Positions 25,116-37,441 of a DNA stretch of 64,000 nucleotides are shown here, piece by piece. Within the stretch, counting starts at the first letter, position 1, and each line of letters begins with the position of its first letter. A program made the position numbers and the translations under genes. The notes under the pieces are model-generated. The model ran no database searches, had not been told where the DNA came from, and saw only the letters and a list, made by a program, of their open reading frames with translations. Source of the DNA: Leucaena leucocephala (Eukaryota; Streptophyta; Magnoliopsida; Fabales; Fabaceae); contig CM073534.1 of assembly GCA_037074615.1 (NCBI GenBank), positions 4,646,861 through 4,710,860 of the forward strand, given 5' to 3'.

Positions 25116-27837
25116 TTGATTTGCATGGGCTGTCGTCATCCTATGCATCAAAATAAAATTAATTACACCCTATTAATTTAGTAAAGGCACAACCCTATCG
25201 TTCTTCTTGAGGAACCTTTTTATTGAAAACCTAGCAAACTAGTGACAAAATCATTGAAAACATGAGTGAAAGTAAAATATATTTTTTGGGTTTGATTGAT
25301 TTTTTAAGTAATAAAATAAGGGTACATTAAAGTAAATATTTTTGTATTTTTGATTAAGTTGGAAAATGAGTGGATTTTAAAAGGGATGTGTTGAGACAGA
25401 CTCTTGATGATGGAAAATTATCTATCCTTGCTCTTAATATGATATGGGGTTTTAAAATCACTAAGTCTTAAAAGAAACCTCAATCAATCAATTGAGTCTA
25501 GAACATTAACATTCCTTAAACTCATTTGATCAAAGCTAGTTTAAAAGCTCTTAATGAACTATTAAAAGCCACTTAGCGTGCAATTTATATTAAACGATGC
25601 AAAAGCCCTCAAATGATCATCGATCGATGACCATATATTTCAAGCGATTGAATTAGTTAGTAGTGATTGTTGATAAAAACCCAATTATATAAAAATTGAA
25701 ACTAAAATATTCATATCAAACCAACATCCAAATCATCCAAATTCAATTACAAAACTTAATCTTAGAATAATCAATCGATATCCAATCCTTACTCATCAAA
25801 TCAAAACCCTAGATCTAGGAATTCAAAAAATCATAAAAAATGTGAGATTAGAATAGAAAACTCCCTATGTGCACTGCAATCCATGAGCTCAAGATAAGTG
25901 ATCCATCACCAAGAGACTAAAAATTTAGCCTCTCATGACTCCTATTGTGCCTCAATCGCTGTCCAGTTATGATGCAATGAAGAAAGCATAAAGAGGTAAT
26001 GGATTAATGATGTAGAGATGTGAGATTCTATGAAAAGGTGCAAAAATATGGAAGATGAGTATGTAGGTTGTGGAAAAGGTATAGAGAGGATCCGAGTACT
26101 ACTTCTTAGCCTAATCAGGTCCAAAAACTAGCCCCTATGACTGCAGCTTCCTCTTCCTTTTATTCTCGCATGACCTAATCTAAAACGTGTAGCTTCAGTG
26201 ATTGTCTCTTTTAGTCACGACTAAATCCACATTTTGGTCATGACCTATAAACACGGAGAACTTCCCAGAAGAAATTAGGTCGCAACCTTTAGACACTTTG
26301 GTCGTGACTAAAAAGCATAGAGGCGTGATCTAATTTTCTTAGTCTTGTGATTTCTTTCTACTCACATTGTGTCATATCCTAATTTTTCCCTATCAGTATA
26401 GTACTGATGGTAGGAAAGAGGCTTGAAAAGGATTATGACAAAGATCTGAAGAAATAATAAAGGTTAGATTATTCTTTAAGGAAGAGAAGGACTTAAATGA
26501 AAAGTAGAAAATGTTAAAGGAAAAAAGTGAAAGTAGAAATAAAAGTTGGGCCCTTAAGTGTAATTTTTAAAAGTTAAGGGGCTAAGATGCAAATAGCCAA
26601 AAGTTTAGGGGCTAAGTGCAATTATGCAAAAGTTCAGGGACCTAAATGTAAATATGATAAAGTTAAGCCAAAACAGGCCAAAAATGCCCTGAATCAGATA
26701 AGACCCAAAATTTACCAGTAGATAGACAAAATTATTCTGGTCAGTTTAACGCAACACAAAATTTTAATTTGAGGTCCCGATTAATTGATATAAATTACTA
26801 AAGTCAGAAGAATTATTACAGTATTTTTCAGACATCAGAATCAGATGAAACTTTATAGGAAATTCCTATATTTAATGTAAGAATTTATGAAATTGACAGA
26901 GTCAGAAAAGGAATCCTGTAGAAATCTTACAAGATTTTACGGTGAAATCAAATACCCGATAAATATGATCGGGGTAAGGTTTATTGGGATTTGTGCCATA
27001 AAGGGTATAAAGGAAATGAGCCCAAACCAAGGCCCAAATGGCGCCATATTAGGCCCAATGTGATGATTGGATAGTTAAGTGGGCCAGAGTCCAGAGCAGT
27101 CTAAGAAAAGTGCGAAATTACAGAAATGTCCACATTATACCAGTAAGGGGTAAAGGACCTTCTGGTCATTCTGGACAGGCCACAATTGTGTAAGATGGTA
27201 TAAAGATGATTAATCAGAGACAGTAAATACTCTGATGATGTTTGAAAAGATGATAATGCCCTTTGGGGAATTAAAGTAGAATCAGACACCGATAAAAGGT
27301 TAAAGGAAATGTAGGGAATTTTTATCAAGACTTCTGGGTCACAGAAAATTATGAGACTTTACAGGAAATTCATTTTATATTATAATGAATTTATAAAAAT
27401 GTTATAACCATTAAAAGAGTTGTCTAGCATTTATTTCAAAATCAGGATATTTTAAGAATATTGGTATAAGGAAAGTGCCTTGGGATTTGTGCCAATTAGC
27501 TATTGGACCAAATGAAGGCCTATGGCATCCCAAAATTTCATCCTAGGGAAGCCCAATAAGTCCCAAGAGTTGTCTTTGAGCCTAAGTCCAATAATGAATA
27601 ATTTTTGAATTTTTGAAAAGAAAAAAAAGGGATAAAGGGAAAAATATGGTTTGCACATGGTAGGACCCACACACCCACACACTTGGCATCCAAGACAAGG
27701 GGGAGGAGAAGATTTTTGTCATGTGGATTTATTTCAAGTTGGCTTGGAAAGGGATCTTGATGTAAGAACAAATATGAGCCATTAGATCAAATAGTATACA
27801 AAGTGATCTTGGCCATTCATTTTCCATGGAATTTTTC

Positions 27838-27845
27838 TATAAATA
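27838..27845 (+). promoter_or_regulatory. Candidate LTR TATA box
   Basis: TATAAATA is followed by CCCCC. The arrangement is conserved in reverse at 8139-8146 in the truncated relative, which supports function in the ancestral LTR. Confidence 0.55.
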
Positions 27846-28199
27846 CCCCCTCAATTCTGCAGCAAACCATGGATTCATGGACCCTTGGGTAAACTCTTGC
27901 AAAATGAAAACTCAAGCCAAGATAAAGAAGATTCAAGGTTCCAAAGTTCAAGCAAGCTAGAGATTAAAGGTAAGCAATCTCTCCTAACTTATTTTCCTTT
28001 GATTTGGGAGATTGAACTTAGGGTTTTCATGGGGAAAAAGTTGAGTTTTCTCTAATGGAAGGTGCTTCCCAAAAACCATAGATGGAAGGGGAAAGAAGAA
28101 ATTAAAGTTAGAAACTTATGATTGAAGCTTAAACAAGCTAGTTAAGTGTTGGTTATTGAATCAAGTTGATATTCTTGACTTTGCCATGGTGTGCCCTGT

Positions 28200-28780
28200 T
28201 CATTATGAACTGTTCATGAGGGAAGGAAATTGAATTTCAATGATTTAAGGCTTCCATTGAATTTAGATGATAATTTTGTGTAGGATTGAAAAGGTTTTGA
28301 ACCTTGAAAGCATTGAAATTCCAAGGTTGTAGTTTTTGAAACCCTTCTCTATTACTGTTCACAAGCATGAACAGTGATTGCAATGTCATGATTTTGATGC
28401 TTCCAATGGTTTTAAAATGAAAAATTGTGTAGGATAAAGTAGAGAAACAAGTATGGGAAGCATTGGAATCAAAATGAGAATTTCTTGAAAGAATTTAGTG
28501 CAGTTTCAGTTCTGTACAGCATGTGATGAAGGAGCTGGAATTTCATGATTCTAAGCTCATAAATGGATTCAAAAGATGAAATTGTGTAGGGTAAAGTCAA
28601 TACATCAATTGATTCAAAGGCCTAGCCCATTAGTGAAGATTAGAGAAAGTTGTGATACTAAAGAATGTAATAAAGTAGACTTGAACCTTGTTGGAGTTCA
28701 TGGGTCCTAATGAATTATGTGATGAATATGAATGTGTTTAGGATCTTGAAACATCTAATAAGATGTTGGGAAGTGATTGA
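28200..28780. repeat. Degenerate tandem repeats of about 150 bp in the family IV LTR
   Basis: GTGTAGG-like words recur at 28278, 28427, 28584 and 28734 (last copy diverged), about 150 bp apart. Each is preceded by similar text (AATTTCATGAT, CTTCCAATGG, AAATTGTGTAGG). The related LTR shows the same kind of units in reverse around 7400-7900. Confidence 0.6.
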
Positions 28781-30143
28781 CATAAAGGCATCATGGTTGG
28801 AAAGCTAGGGAGCAAGTGTTAAAGATCAAGAGGAAAGCTTAAGTGCAAGGTAGTGAACTTACTTCTTTATGTGCTTGATGTGGTATGCTTATGTGTTGAC
28901 ATGTATATGATATTTGAATGATGTTGTGACATGATTAATGATGTTCAATGTATTGTGAATAACATGTTTTCCATGGCCATACACTTTATGTAAGAGTATA
29001 TAGCATAATAGCATGTCACTAATCATGAAATTACATATCATGCATTAGCATCCATCTTGCATATTTAAGTGGTATTGTTTGCTATTGAGATTCCCTAGAA
29101 TCTCACTCTCCCATAACCAACCAATTTAGGACAAGCATGATGGATAATGTATGCATGGAGAAGAGCTAGAGCATGGAAGAAGAAAAGTGAAGTATTTAAG
29201 ATGTTAGCATTTGCTATGCACTTTCCATGTATGTCAAAGTCATATAAAGTATCTATTTATATGATGAGATTGTATGAAACAATTATTGTATAACCCCATG
29301 ATGTATATGAATTCGGAAAAGGCAAAAGAGATGATTTATGTATGCTGGAACAATTATGGAAAGTAAAAGAAAGGAAACTGAAATGGTAAAAACGTAGGTC
29401 CTAAAGCAGTTTTGTTGCGGCTTCAGTTTGACCTAGCAAATGAAGGAATTAATTTATGAAATTTTACCATCATATAGCACACATCCATAGCTTTAATTTA
29501 ATAGTTAGAACGTTTCATTTGGATGTGTATATGAAGAGAAATGAATTTCCAAAGTAAGGGATCATAATATATTTCCAGAGTTTTTGACCAAATGAACATT
29601 AAACTTCAGCGAATAAATTGTATCAATTGGCTAATCATTTGGTCTGGAAATTATTTTTCCCTTAAATTTCAAGATGTTATCTTCACATATCTTTTTGAAC
29701 CACTTCATTTTGAGTTTTCTATAATTAATTATGATTTGTTGAAGTTCATTGCATAATCTGGAATACCATATGAACAGTAACCCGAGAAAGAGTAAAATTT
29801 CAGATTTGGTTAATGGACTTCCAAGGTCTTGTAAGTGGTTATAAATGCTACTGAATGGTCCCTAAGATGTATGAAAGTAAGGATGTTACACATTGGTCCT
29901 TAGTTCCCCCCAAAATACCTGCAATTCAAAACTCAAACTCGCTGTAAAAGTCTAAATCAGTATAGGACAATATTTATGTAGTTTGGAAGAGTTAATTTAC
30001 CATTTTATCCTTTAATTAGCACATTGCCAAGTACAATCATGTATTACCACAAAAGCACAAATAAAAGCATAAAATGAATGTAAAGTTGTAATAAGACCCT
30101 GAAAATGTCACATAAACCACACTCAATTTGTCTTATCACTTAC

Positions 30144-31069
30144 TCACCCTAATCATCTCACCATCACAAGATTGCATGAATATTAACTAAATACATGAGA
30201 TCAATCATTCCTTATGCACAATTTCTAGTAATCAATCAATGAAACAAGCAACTCACACTACATCAAGTTTTCCAATATTCAAAAGTATATATTTAAAATT
30301 CAATTATAAATCCATGACAGTAACTTCCAATAAATCAAGCAACAATCAGAGTGAAATAGAAAAATTTTTTAGCAGAGGGTCACTTGTGGTCGTAACAAAA
30401 AGGACATCAGGTTGCGACTGTTTTACACAGACAAGAAATTTTCAAAGAATAAGGAATATTTTGCATGACTTAAATGGATATTGGTAGCGACTCATAATCA
30501 CAAAGAGTAACTTTGATAACCACACATGCTTTGGTCGCAACCCAAGTGTCAATCCAGTCATTACCAAAATTCATAAAGAGTTACAGTCGTGACAAAGATA
30601 AGCACAGATCACAACTACACATCAGAGATAGGTAAACATCAGAAAATATGAATTCCTATTTGTAATAACAATTAAGCATTGGTCGTGACTAATTTTCACA
30701 TAGAAGAAACTTGACATATTTGCATATATTAGTAGCAACAAGAATAACAAAGGTCATGACCAGAATACAGAATCACATCAATTATCTAATTTTATTTACC
30801 TATTTCACACACTAAAGTTCATACTCCCCCACACATAATTTCTACATTGTCTTCAATGTGAAGAAGTACTGAAACACATGCAAAGGCAGATATAATGAGG
30901 ACAAAACTGAACCATAATCTAGGATGAATTTATTAAAGTTCCTACCTACCCTACTAACTTGGTCTCCTCCCCCACACTTAATCAACAATTAAAAGCTCAA
31001 GTATATAAGTTAAATTGTATAAAACATACTATTGTAAGTAGGAAAACAAGGAAGAAGATGACTTAAACA
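30144..31069 (-). other. 3' untranslated region of the outer element, part 2, with palindrome cluster
   Basis: The segment lies between the alpha insertion and the outer integrase stop. GTCGCGAC-type sites run from about 30389 to 30760, for example GTCGTAAC at 30389 and GTTGCGAC at 30411, offset 22 bp. A PPT-like tract CTCCCCCACACAT lies at 30823-30837. The ORF at 30239-30487 falls in the cluster and is not called a gene. Confidence 0.65.
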
Positions 31070-32166
31070 TTATGAGGGTTTGAAGTTCTCTTTGTACAGC
31101 TTCAATAAGTGGCTATTGACCTGAAATGATGTACCATCTGCTTTATCCATCAATTCAATTATTCCATAGTCATGGATTTTGGTCACCACATATGGACTAT
31201 CCCATCTTGTAGCAAGTTTTTCAGGTTTGAAAGCATATCTAGCCTTAAATCTCAAAACTTTATCTCCAACCTGAAATTCCTTATGCAAAATCTATTTGTA
31301 ATGAAGAAGCTTAGTTTTCTCCTTATAAATCTTAGAATTCTCAAAAGCATCTAGTCTTATTTCTTCAAGTTCCTAAATCTGCAACATCCTTTCTTCTCCA
31401 GCAGTGTCAAAATCCGTGTTGCAGGCTTGGATTGCCCAAAATGCTTTATGCTCAACTTTTACTGGTAGATGACATGTTTTACCATAAACTATTCTATATG
31501 GGGACATCTCAAGTGGGGTCTTATAAGTTGTTATGTATGCCCATAAAGCTTCATCCAACCTTGCACTTCAATATTTCCTTGAGGGTCTTACTATCCTCTC
31601 TAAAATCCTCTTGGTAACTTTGTTGAAATTTTTAGCTTAACCATTTGTTTAGGGATGATAAGCTGTTGAAACCTTATGCTTGATCCCAAACTTAGCAAAT
31701 AACCCACCTAAAATCTTATTACAGAAATGAGAGCCTTGATCACTCACTATAGCTCTTGGCACACCAAACCTTGAGAAGATGTGTGACTTGAGAAATTTGA
31801 AATCTGTTACTGCATAATCTTTCCTTGTTGGTATAGCCTCCACCCATCTTAAGAGATAGTCTATAGCTAACAAAATATATGTATATCCAAAAGATGGTTG
31901 AAATGATCCCACAAAGTCAATGCCCCATACTTCAAACAACTCACAAAATAGCATAGGTTGCTGAGGCATTTCATGCCTTTTGGTCAGTTCACTAAAGCGT
32001 TGGCACCTATCACAAGTTTTACAGAATTCATAGTAGTCTTTGAATAGTTATAGCTAGTAAAATCTAGCATCAAGGATCTTCCTTGAAGTCTTCTTTGCAC
32101 TAAATGTCCTCCACAAATAGAAGAATGACATGCTGTAAGAATGTTGTCCACTTCTTCACTTGGCAC
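31070..32166 (-). pseudogene. pol (IN): Integrase relic of the outer element
   Basis: This Ty3/gypsy integrase inserts cDNA into the genome. Order on the minus strand: zinc-binding region (H...GGH at about 32115-32130, then C-x2-C near 32010-32030), DDE core at 31649-31969, linker at 31373-31558, and a C-terminal domain at 31070-31288 (FQVNSHLLKLY). The first Asp (WGIDFVGSF) and second Asp (VSDQGSHF) are present. At the expected position of the catalytic Glu, just upstream of 31649, the codon reads Lys, with two stops around it. All three changes fit G-to-A or C-to-T decay. There are also frameshifts between blocks. It is inactive. Confidence 0.85.
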
Positions 32167-32217
32167 ACATCTTTTTATAACTTTGTCACTGCATATTTTC
32201 CATAGAACGGGTGGTTC

Positions 32218-32841
32218 CTAAATGTAAACTTTTGCCTCATACTTGATCTTTTGGCCCTGGAAATGAGATAAAGAAGGTGAAATTAGACCAGTAACAATAT
32301 AATTCATTATGTGGCAATACCAAGGTGTAATTACAAAAATCGCAGAAATAGAACAATCTCTAAATGTATTACAAGTTATGTTAGAATCTAATACTCCCCT
32401 TCTATTTACAGGCAACCTACGTAAATGATCAGCTACCACATTCTCTGCTCCAATTTTGTCCCTTATCTCCATATCAAAATCTTAGATTAACATCCATCTC
32501 AAGAGTCGAGGCTTGGACTATGGCTTTTTAAACAAGAACTTTACAGTAGCATGATCAGTGTATATAATCAGTTTAGAACTCAAAAGATAAGATCTGAATT
32601 TGTCCAACACAAACACAATGGCAAAGAGTTCTTTTTTGTGGTAGTGTAGTTCTTTTAAGCACTATCTAATGTCTCAGACGCATTTGAAATGAGTTTAGAC
32701 AGCTTACCATCTTTCTGTACTAACATTGCACCTATAACTTCATTTGATGCATCACATGAAAGCTCAAAATCAAAATGCCAATTAGGTGCAGCAAGTATAG
32801 GTGGTGTGATAAGCATAGATTTAATAGTGTCAAATGCTCTC
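32218..32841 (-). pseudogene. pol (RNase H): RNase H relic of the outer element, cut by element beta
   Basis: At 32655-32841 the frame shows RAFDTIKSML ... APNWHFDFELSCDASNEVIG, the RT-RNase H connection and the first catalytic Asp. At 32218-32472 it ends with ENVVADHLRRL, a typical RNase H end in this group. The relic is interrupted at 32841/32842 by the LTR terminus of element beta. Upstream RT sequence of the same element lies far away at 54488. Confidence 0.8.
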
Positions 32842-34324
32842 TGATGGGTTTGGACTGTCATGGTTTGATCCATCAAAATAAAGTTTATTGCACCCAATAT
32901 AATATAGTATAAGGCACAAGCCTATTGTTCTTCTTGAGGAGCCTTTTATGTGAAAACCTAGTAGATTGGATGTCAAAATCAATGAAAAACCTGAGCAGGG
33001 ATAACATAGTTTTTTGAGTTTTAGTGATTGATGCAATAAAAGTAGGGTGCGGAAAAGTACCTATTTTTTTGGATTTTTGTTTACTATGAAAACGAGTTTG
33101 TTTAGTTGAGAAATATGCTATGGAAGACTCTTGATTGTGAAAATATATCTATCCTTGCTCTCATGTTTAAAATTGGAGTTTAGAAATCACAAAGTCTCAA
33201 AGAAAACCTCAATCGATCGATTGAGTCTAGAACCCTAACTTTCCTTAAACCCCTTTCATCAAAGTTGTTTTAAGAACTATTAGTGAACTGTCATAAACCA
33301 CTTAGCATGTAACTTGAATTTAGATGATGATAATGGCCTCGAGTGGTCGTCGATCGAAAACCCTAGATTTCAAGTAGTGAATCGATTAACAACAATCGCT
33401 GACAATAACTCACTCTCTTAAAATCAAAACTGAAATATTCTATTAAAAGCAAATGCTCAAATCATCCAAATTCAATTACAAAGTCTAATATGAGAATAAT
33501 CAATCGATATTCAAAACTTGCTCATTAGATGAAAACCCTAGATCTAACCATAATCATAACATGAGAAGATACAAATTAGAATAGAAGAAACTCCCCATTT
33601 GAGTTTATGAGCTCAAGATATCTGATTTATCAACAAGAGGCTATAGGTTTAGCCTCCATTACTCCCACTGTACTGTAATCGCTGTTCAGATGAGATGCCA
33701 TGAAGAAGCAGTGAGAAGATGGTAGATTGATGGTGTGGAGAGGTGGAGAAATCTATGGAGAGGTATAGACTGATGGCTGAGGTAGAGAAAGTGACTAGAG
33801 AGCATGAGAGTATTGCTTCTTAGCCTAATCAGGTCCAAAAAACTAGCCTCCCCCTTATGGAAGCCTTCTTCCCCTTTTATTTCTGTATAACCTAACTCAA
33901 AAGGTCCAGTTTCAGTGATTTCACATTTTAGTCGTGACCAAATCCATGTTTTGTTCTGGACCTATAAACACAGAGAGAATTCTATAAGAATCAAGGTCGC
34001 GACCTGCGGACTCTTTGGTCGCGACTAAAATGTGCAGGAGTGTGGTTTCACTTTCATTGACTTGTAGTTTCTTTCTTGGTTCTTGTTCTCTTCTAAAATA
34101 TCTATAATCTAGAATAAGAACTTATTGTAAAAATCCAAATCAATAAATAACATAATTTATGCTGTTTGGAAGAGTTAATTTACCATTTTACCCTTTAATT
34201 AGCACATTGTCGTGCACAATCATGTATTACCACAAAAGTACAATTTAAGGAATAATCTAATGGTAAAGTTGTTATAAAGCTCTAAGAAGTGTCACAAAAA
34301 CCATATACAAAAAGTCTCTTATCA
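32842..34324 (-). repeat. 3' LTR of element beta
   Basis: The 1483-bp LTR runs TGATGGGTTTGG ... CTCTTATCA, preceded by CTCTC (32837-32841) in RNase H. It aligns with the alpha LTRs without gaps at the start (29 bases to CATCAAAA in both). Palindrome pairs lie at about 33930-34025. Confidence 0.85.
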
Positions 34325-34338
34325 ATTCCCCCATACTT
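34325..34338 (-). promoter_or_regulatory. Polypurine tract of element beta
   Basis: AAGTATGGGGGAAT on the minus strand abuts the LTR start. Confidence 0.85.
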
Positions 34339-36293
34339 GAACCTTTGTACTCCTAGACAAAGAAATGAATCAATCCTAAAATAATACTGTTAAATTCAAG
34401 ATAACACCATAGTCCATAGTGTACTACTGAAAACAAATAAGTCTATATCTTTTCGTAATGCAAAGGTGATAATGTGAGCAATACCAAGCAATCAACTACT
34501 AAGTGAAATTAACCTCAACTGTATAAGTGTAATAGATCCTCTCCAGGGTTAAGTGTTTAGCTCTCTATTTCCTCTCATTGTTAGGGTTCTTTCACTCATA
34601 TTCAAATTGGAAAACACCCTACCATATGCTTGTAATGCCTCTAAATCTCAGCAACTATATAACACTTATGCAAAGAATCAAGAAGTCTTTTAGGGTTGAA
34701 ATGATAGAGATGGGCCACATGGAATGGAATGTGAAGCATAGAAAGTATTATATGCATTCAACAATGAATATGTAGCATGAATTCATGTCTCTAGGGATGC
34801 AATTGTAGTAATTGTACTAATAAGAGTTGATAATGGTGCCCTCTCCTCCTTTCTTTTCTTTTCTCTTTCTTGCACTCTCCCCTTTTTTCAGTGCAATATG
34901 CCTCTTTTCTCTTCTTTTATTTGGAACCTTGTTCATGGGAGCTACAGCACAATAACACAATAATAAATTTTTGACATGAATAAAATTTTATTTCAAGATG
35001 ATATTTATGCACAAATGACTTTCTATAAGAATGATGAGAAAAAAAGTGACGGGCTCAAAAGGGGTGACTAAGGATGTAATATGTAGTGTGCTTGTGTTTG
35101 GGATAAAAGGGTTTAGAAAGAATGCCTCTATCATGTTTAATTCATAAATGCACAAGTAATTCTAAACTTAGAGTCAAGACAATTTCTAGAGAATATAAAC
35201 CAATTGAATAATCACTCAATATATAATTTAAGGCTGAGAATCCTTCCAACAGAGGTTTTGATCTAGATTGCTCATAAGCTAAAGTCTCAAACAATGTTCA
35301 TGATTCACTAGACATTAGAACACTTATCACAACTGAAAACTCTCTAAATGATGATTTACAAGTTTCAAAGTAATCATTTAGAACCATATGATAATTCAAA
35401 TCTAATAGCAAACGCTTAGGTGTTTTCAAATTCAATTTTCAAGATTTTTCAAGAATAATTCAAGTGGGGCAATAGTTTCTAGCAGCTAAAAAGGTTTTAA
35501 AATAAGGGAACAATGAATTATTTGTCAAAAAATCTTAGTAGTTTAAAAGGGATCCTTCTATATAGCTTTGGACAAGGCAAAGAGAAGGTAATTGGACATT
35601 TTTCAAACATAGGTCACGACGTAACACAGTAAAGGTCGCGACCACTTGTAACAGGGTTGCATTCACAGGACTTTCAAAACATTTAGTCTCATCCACACAA
35701 TGTATCTTTCAAGACGCAAACGAGAGAATAGTCATGACTAGGTAAGCACTCCTGTCTCAACTCCAATCAACAAAGAGTTATTGTCACGACCAGTATGTAC
35801 ACATGTCACGACCGTAGGTCACAAGAGCATACCAAGTCTAAAGTTTCATTACAGGTTGTGACCCAAAAGCCAGTATGCCATGACCTTTTTTCATAGAGAC
35901 TATCGAGTGGTAATTGTCAAAGCCGCAAAATGATTTTTCATGCTAAAACATTTCCAGTTCTCAACAAAGTTTAAAGCAGGAATCCAACTTTCAGCAATTC
36001 ATCACACTTTAAGATCAAAAACAAAAATTTTGTAATGAAAAAGGTTGGATTAGCAAAGATTGAGTAGCACAAAAGCAAAGACATCTCCCCCATACTTAAA
36101 CTTGACAGTGTCCTCATTGTTAACAGAACTAAAGCAGAAAAGATCATAATCACAGGAGACAATGGGATGTAAAGCCTTTGGATGAAGGGAGAGCAATGTA
36201 CATCAAAATATCAATGTTTTTCTCAATTACACAGTAGCAAAATAGAGGCAAAGAATAACAAATGAAATACAACACAAAGAATAACCCTCATGC
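34339..36293 (-). other. 3' untranslated region of element beta
   Basis: This region is non-coding. It has a pyrimidine-rich stretch (34836-34925), a palindrome cluster at 35610-35910, and a PPT-like CTCCCCCATACTTAAAC at 36085-36101. A 65-codon antisense frame at 34578-34775 (TTG start) is also open in gamma (45464-45661) and alpha (about 15150-15350). Confidence 0.6.
35610..35910. repeat. GTCGCGAC-type palindrome cluster in beta 3' UTR
   Basis: Variants include GTCACGAC, GTCGCGAC (35635 region), GTCATGAC and GTTGTGAC, interspersed with CACAGAGA-like words. It is colinear with the cluster at 46510-46810 in gamma. Confidence 0.75.
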
Positions 36294-37441
36294 TAATCTT
36301 CCCTCTGCTCTTTAGTGCCCTCAGTAGCCCAGTCATCCATGTTCATGTCAGCAGCAGTCCCACGATTATCCCCATCATCTATAACTCTTGCCCTTGAGGA
36401 TTCACGCGATCCCTCCTAAAAGAAGGTAGAGGCAGGGATGTTGCTCTTGAAGAAAGCCTCTTCAAATCTGGGGGCAAGGATACATGGAGCTTCTGAGCAA
36501 TCTTAAGAACCAATAGATCAATAAATTGTTGTCTTTGAAATTCTTGGTTCATGATGATTGCTCGCTGCTCTTGTAATTGAGAAGTAATTTCAATCAATTG
36601 ATCAGAAATTGCTGCAAGCTGTGTACTCAAACCAGAGTCACCCTCTGCAGTGTCCTCTAGAGTAGGTCCTCCTCCACATTCTCCCTAGCTACCCTTTTAC
36701 CCCTTTTTATACTTCTCAACTCCCCAGTTTTCTTATTGGCCTTTGAGACAATATAACATTTGGTGGTAGATGGGTCAAGGAGAAGGTCAATCTTAAGGGT
36801 AGGGAGAACATTCTTCTTACACAGGTCAATAATTAGATAAGGGAAAATGAGGAGGGCTGTGAAGAATTGATACAATGGTGAATGGAAGTAGCAATAATGT
36901 GGGGGAGTTCTACGGGCTGCTGGGTCATTAACAATTAAAGCAAGATGGCTCTCTCCTCATTGATATTTGAAATATGGGCCTAGGGCATCATGTTATAAGT
37001 CATGAAGTTAAGCCAAACCCTAGCTTCATCACTCATGACCTTCCTCTCCAGATATCTCTTCTGGCCTCTGATCGTCCATTATGCTCCTTCCCCTCCTAAA
37101 ATACCCAATATTGTATCCCAAGGGACCTCATCTAAATAGTGTCTCAGATGATGGAATTGACATTCAGAGAGAGTGGGTAGTTTGTAAAAAGATTTAATGT
37201 CCCAGTCATCTAGGAAAAACTCTTTTCCTCTAAATGCAATCCCCAAGGAGTCTTCCAAGGCTGAGGTCATGTAGAATTCACGTACTAATGTAAGATTAGC
37301 CATAGTCCTCTTTTTTAGTAACTCTTTAAACCCACTTGCTAAGGCTAACTTATAAAAGTAAAACTCCTTAATTGCAAGGAATTCTTTTTCCTCGACAACG
37401 CCCCAGTTATTCAAAATAGTTTCAGTCATTTTCTTGGTCAT
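36294..37441 (-). pseudogene. ORF2 (env-position protein) of element beta, best preserved copy
   Basis: A frame of about 380 codons from ATG 37441 to TAG 36294, with a few stops. The N-terminal 120 codons (37079-37441) are open and contain LLKKRTMANLTLVREFY, RGKEFFLDDWDIKSFYKLP and DEVPWDTILGILGG. Then follow EARVWLNFMTYNMMP and an acidic C-terminus ending EQRED. The pattern matches, by eye, the putative plant transposon protein domain (recalled as PF20167). That domain is common in Athila/gypsy elements downstream of pol, and its biochemical role is not known to me. No membrane segments are seen. Confidence 0.75.

Larger units (their letters stand above)
26370..29890 (+). mobile_element. 3.5-kb solo LTR (family IV)
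   Basis: It starts TGTCATATCC and ends GGATGTTACA, with a perfect TSD CATTG at 26365-26369 and 29891-29895. It is inserted in the 5' LTR of alpha, and the undisturbed site can be read in the LTR at 12205. A TATAAATA box at 27838-27845 followed by CCCCCTCA suggests a promoter on the plus strand. It has no gag or pol. The length and termini resemble large LTRs of chromovirus (Tekay/Del-like) elements, but this lineage call is inference. ORFs at 27101-27771 are not supported as genes. Confidence 0.85.
10961..30138 (-). mobile_element. Element alpha: non-autonomous Athila-like Ty3/gypsy element, family I
   Basis: This is a minus-strand element with 3' LTR 10961-12462, PPT at 12463, internal region, PBS at 25095-25115 and 5' LTR 25117-30138. 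The flanks CGTAC (10956-10960) and CTTAC (30139-30143) form a 4/5 TSD. Without insertions both LTRs are about 1.50 kb. It holds gag and protease relics, a short integrase C-terminal remnant and an env-position ORF2. RT, RNase H and most of integrase are missing, and the deletion junction is shared with element beta. Nested inside are a family II solo LTR (12557), copia solo LTR B (16711) and a 3.5-kb solo LTR (26370). Confidence 0.85.
25117..30138 (-). repeat. 5' LTR of element alpha (with a 3.5-kb solo LTR inside)
   Basis: It starts TGATTTGCATGG and ends TTGTCTTATCA. Minus the insertion and its TSD the length is 1496 bp, against 1502 bp for the partner at 10961. Paired palindromes lie at about 26215-26310. 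Confidence 0.88.

Noticed and set aside
32830..33036. ORF pairs such as 32830-33036 and 43092-43298 as conserved small genes
   Set aside because: They span the RNase H/LTR junction and are alike only because that junction is duplicated.
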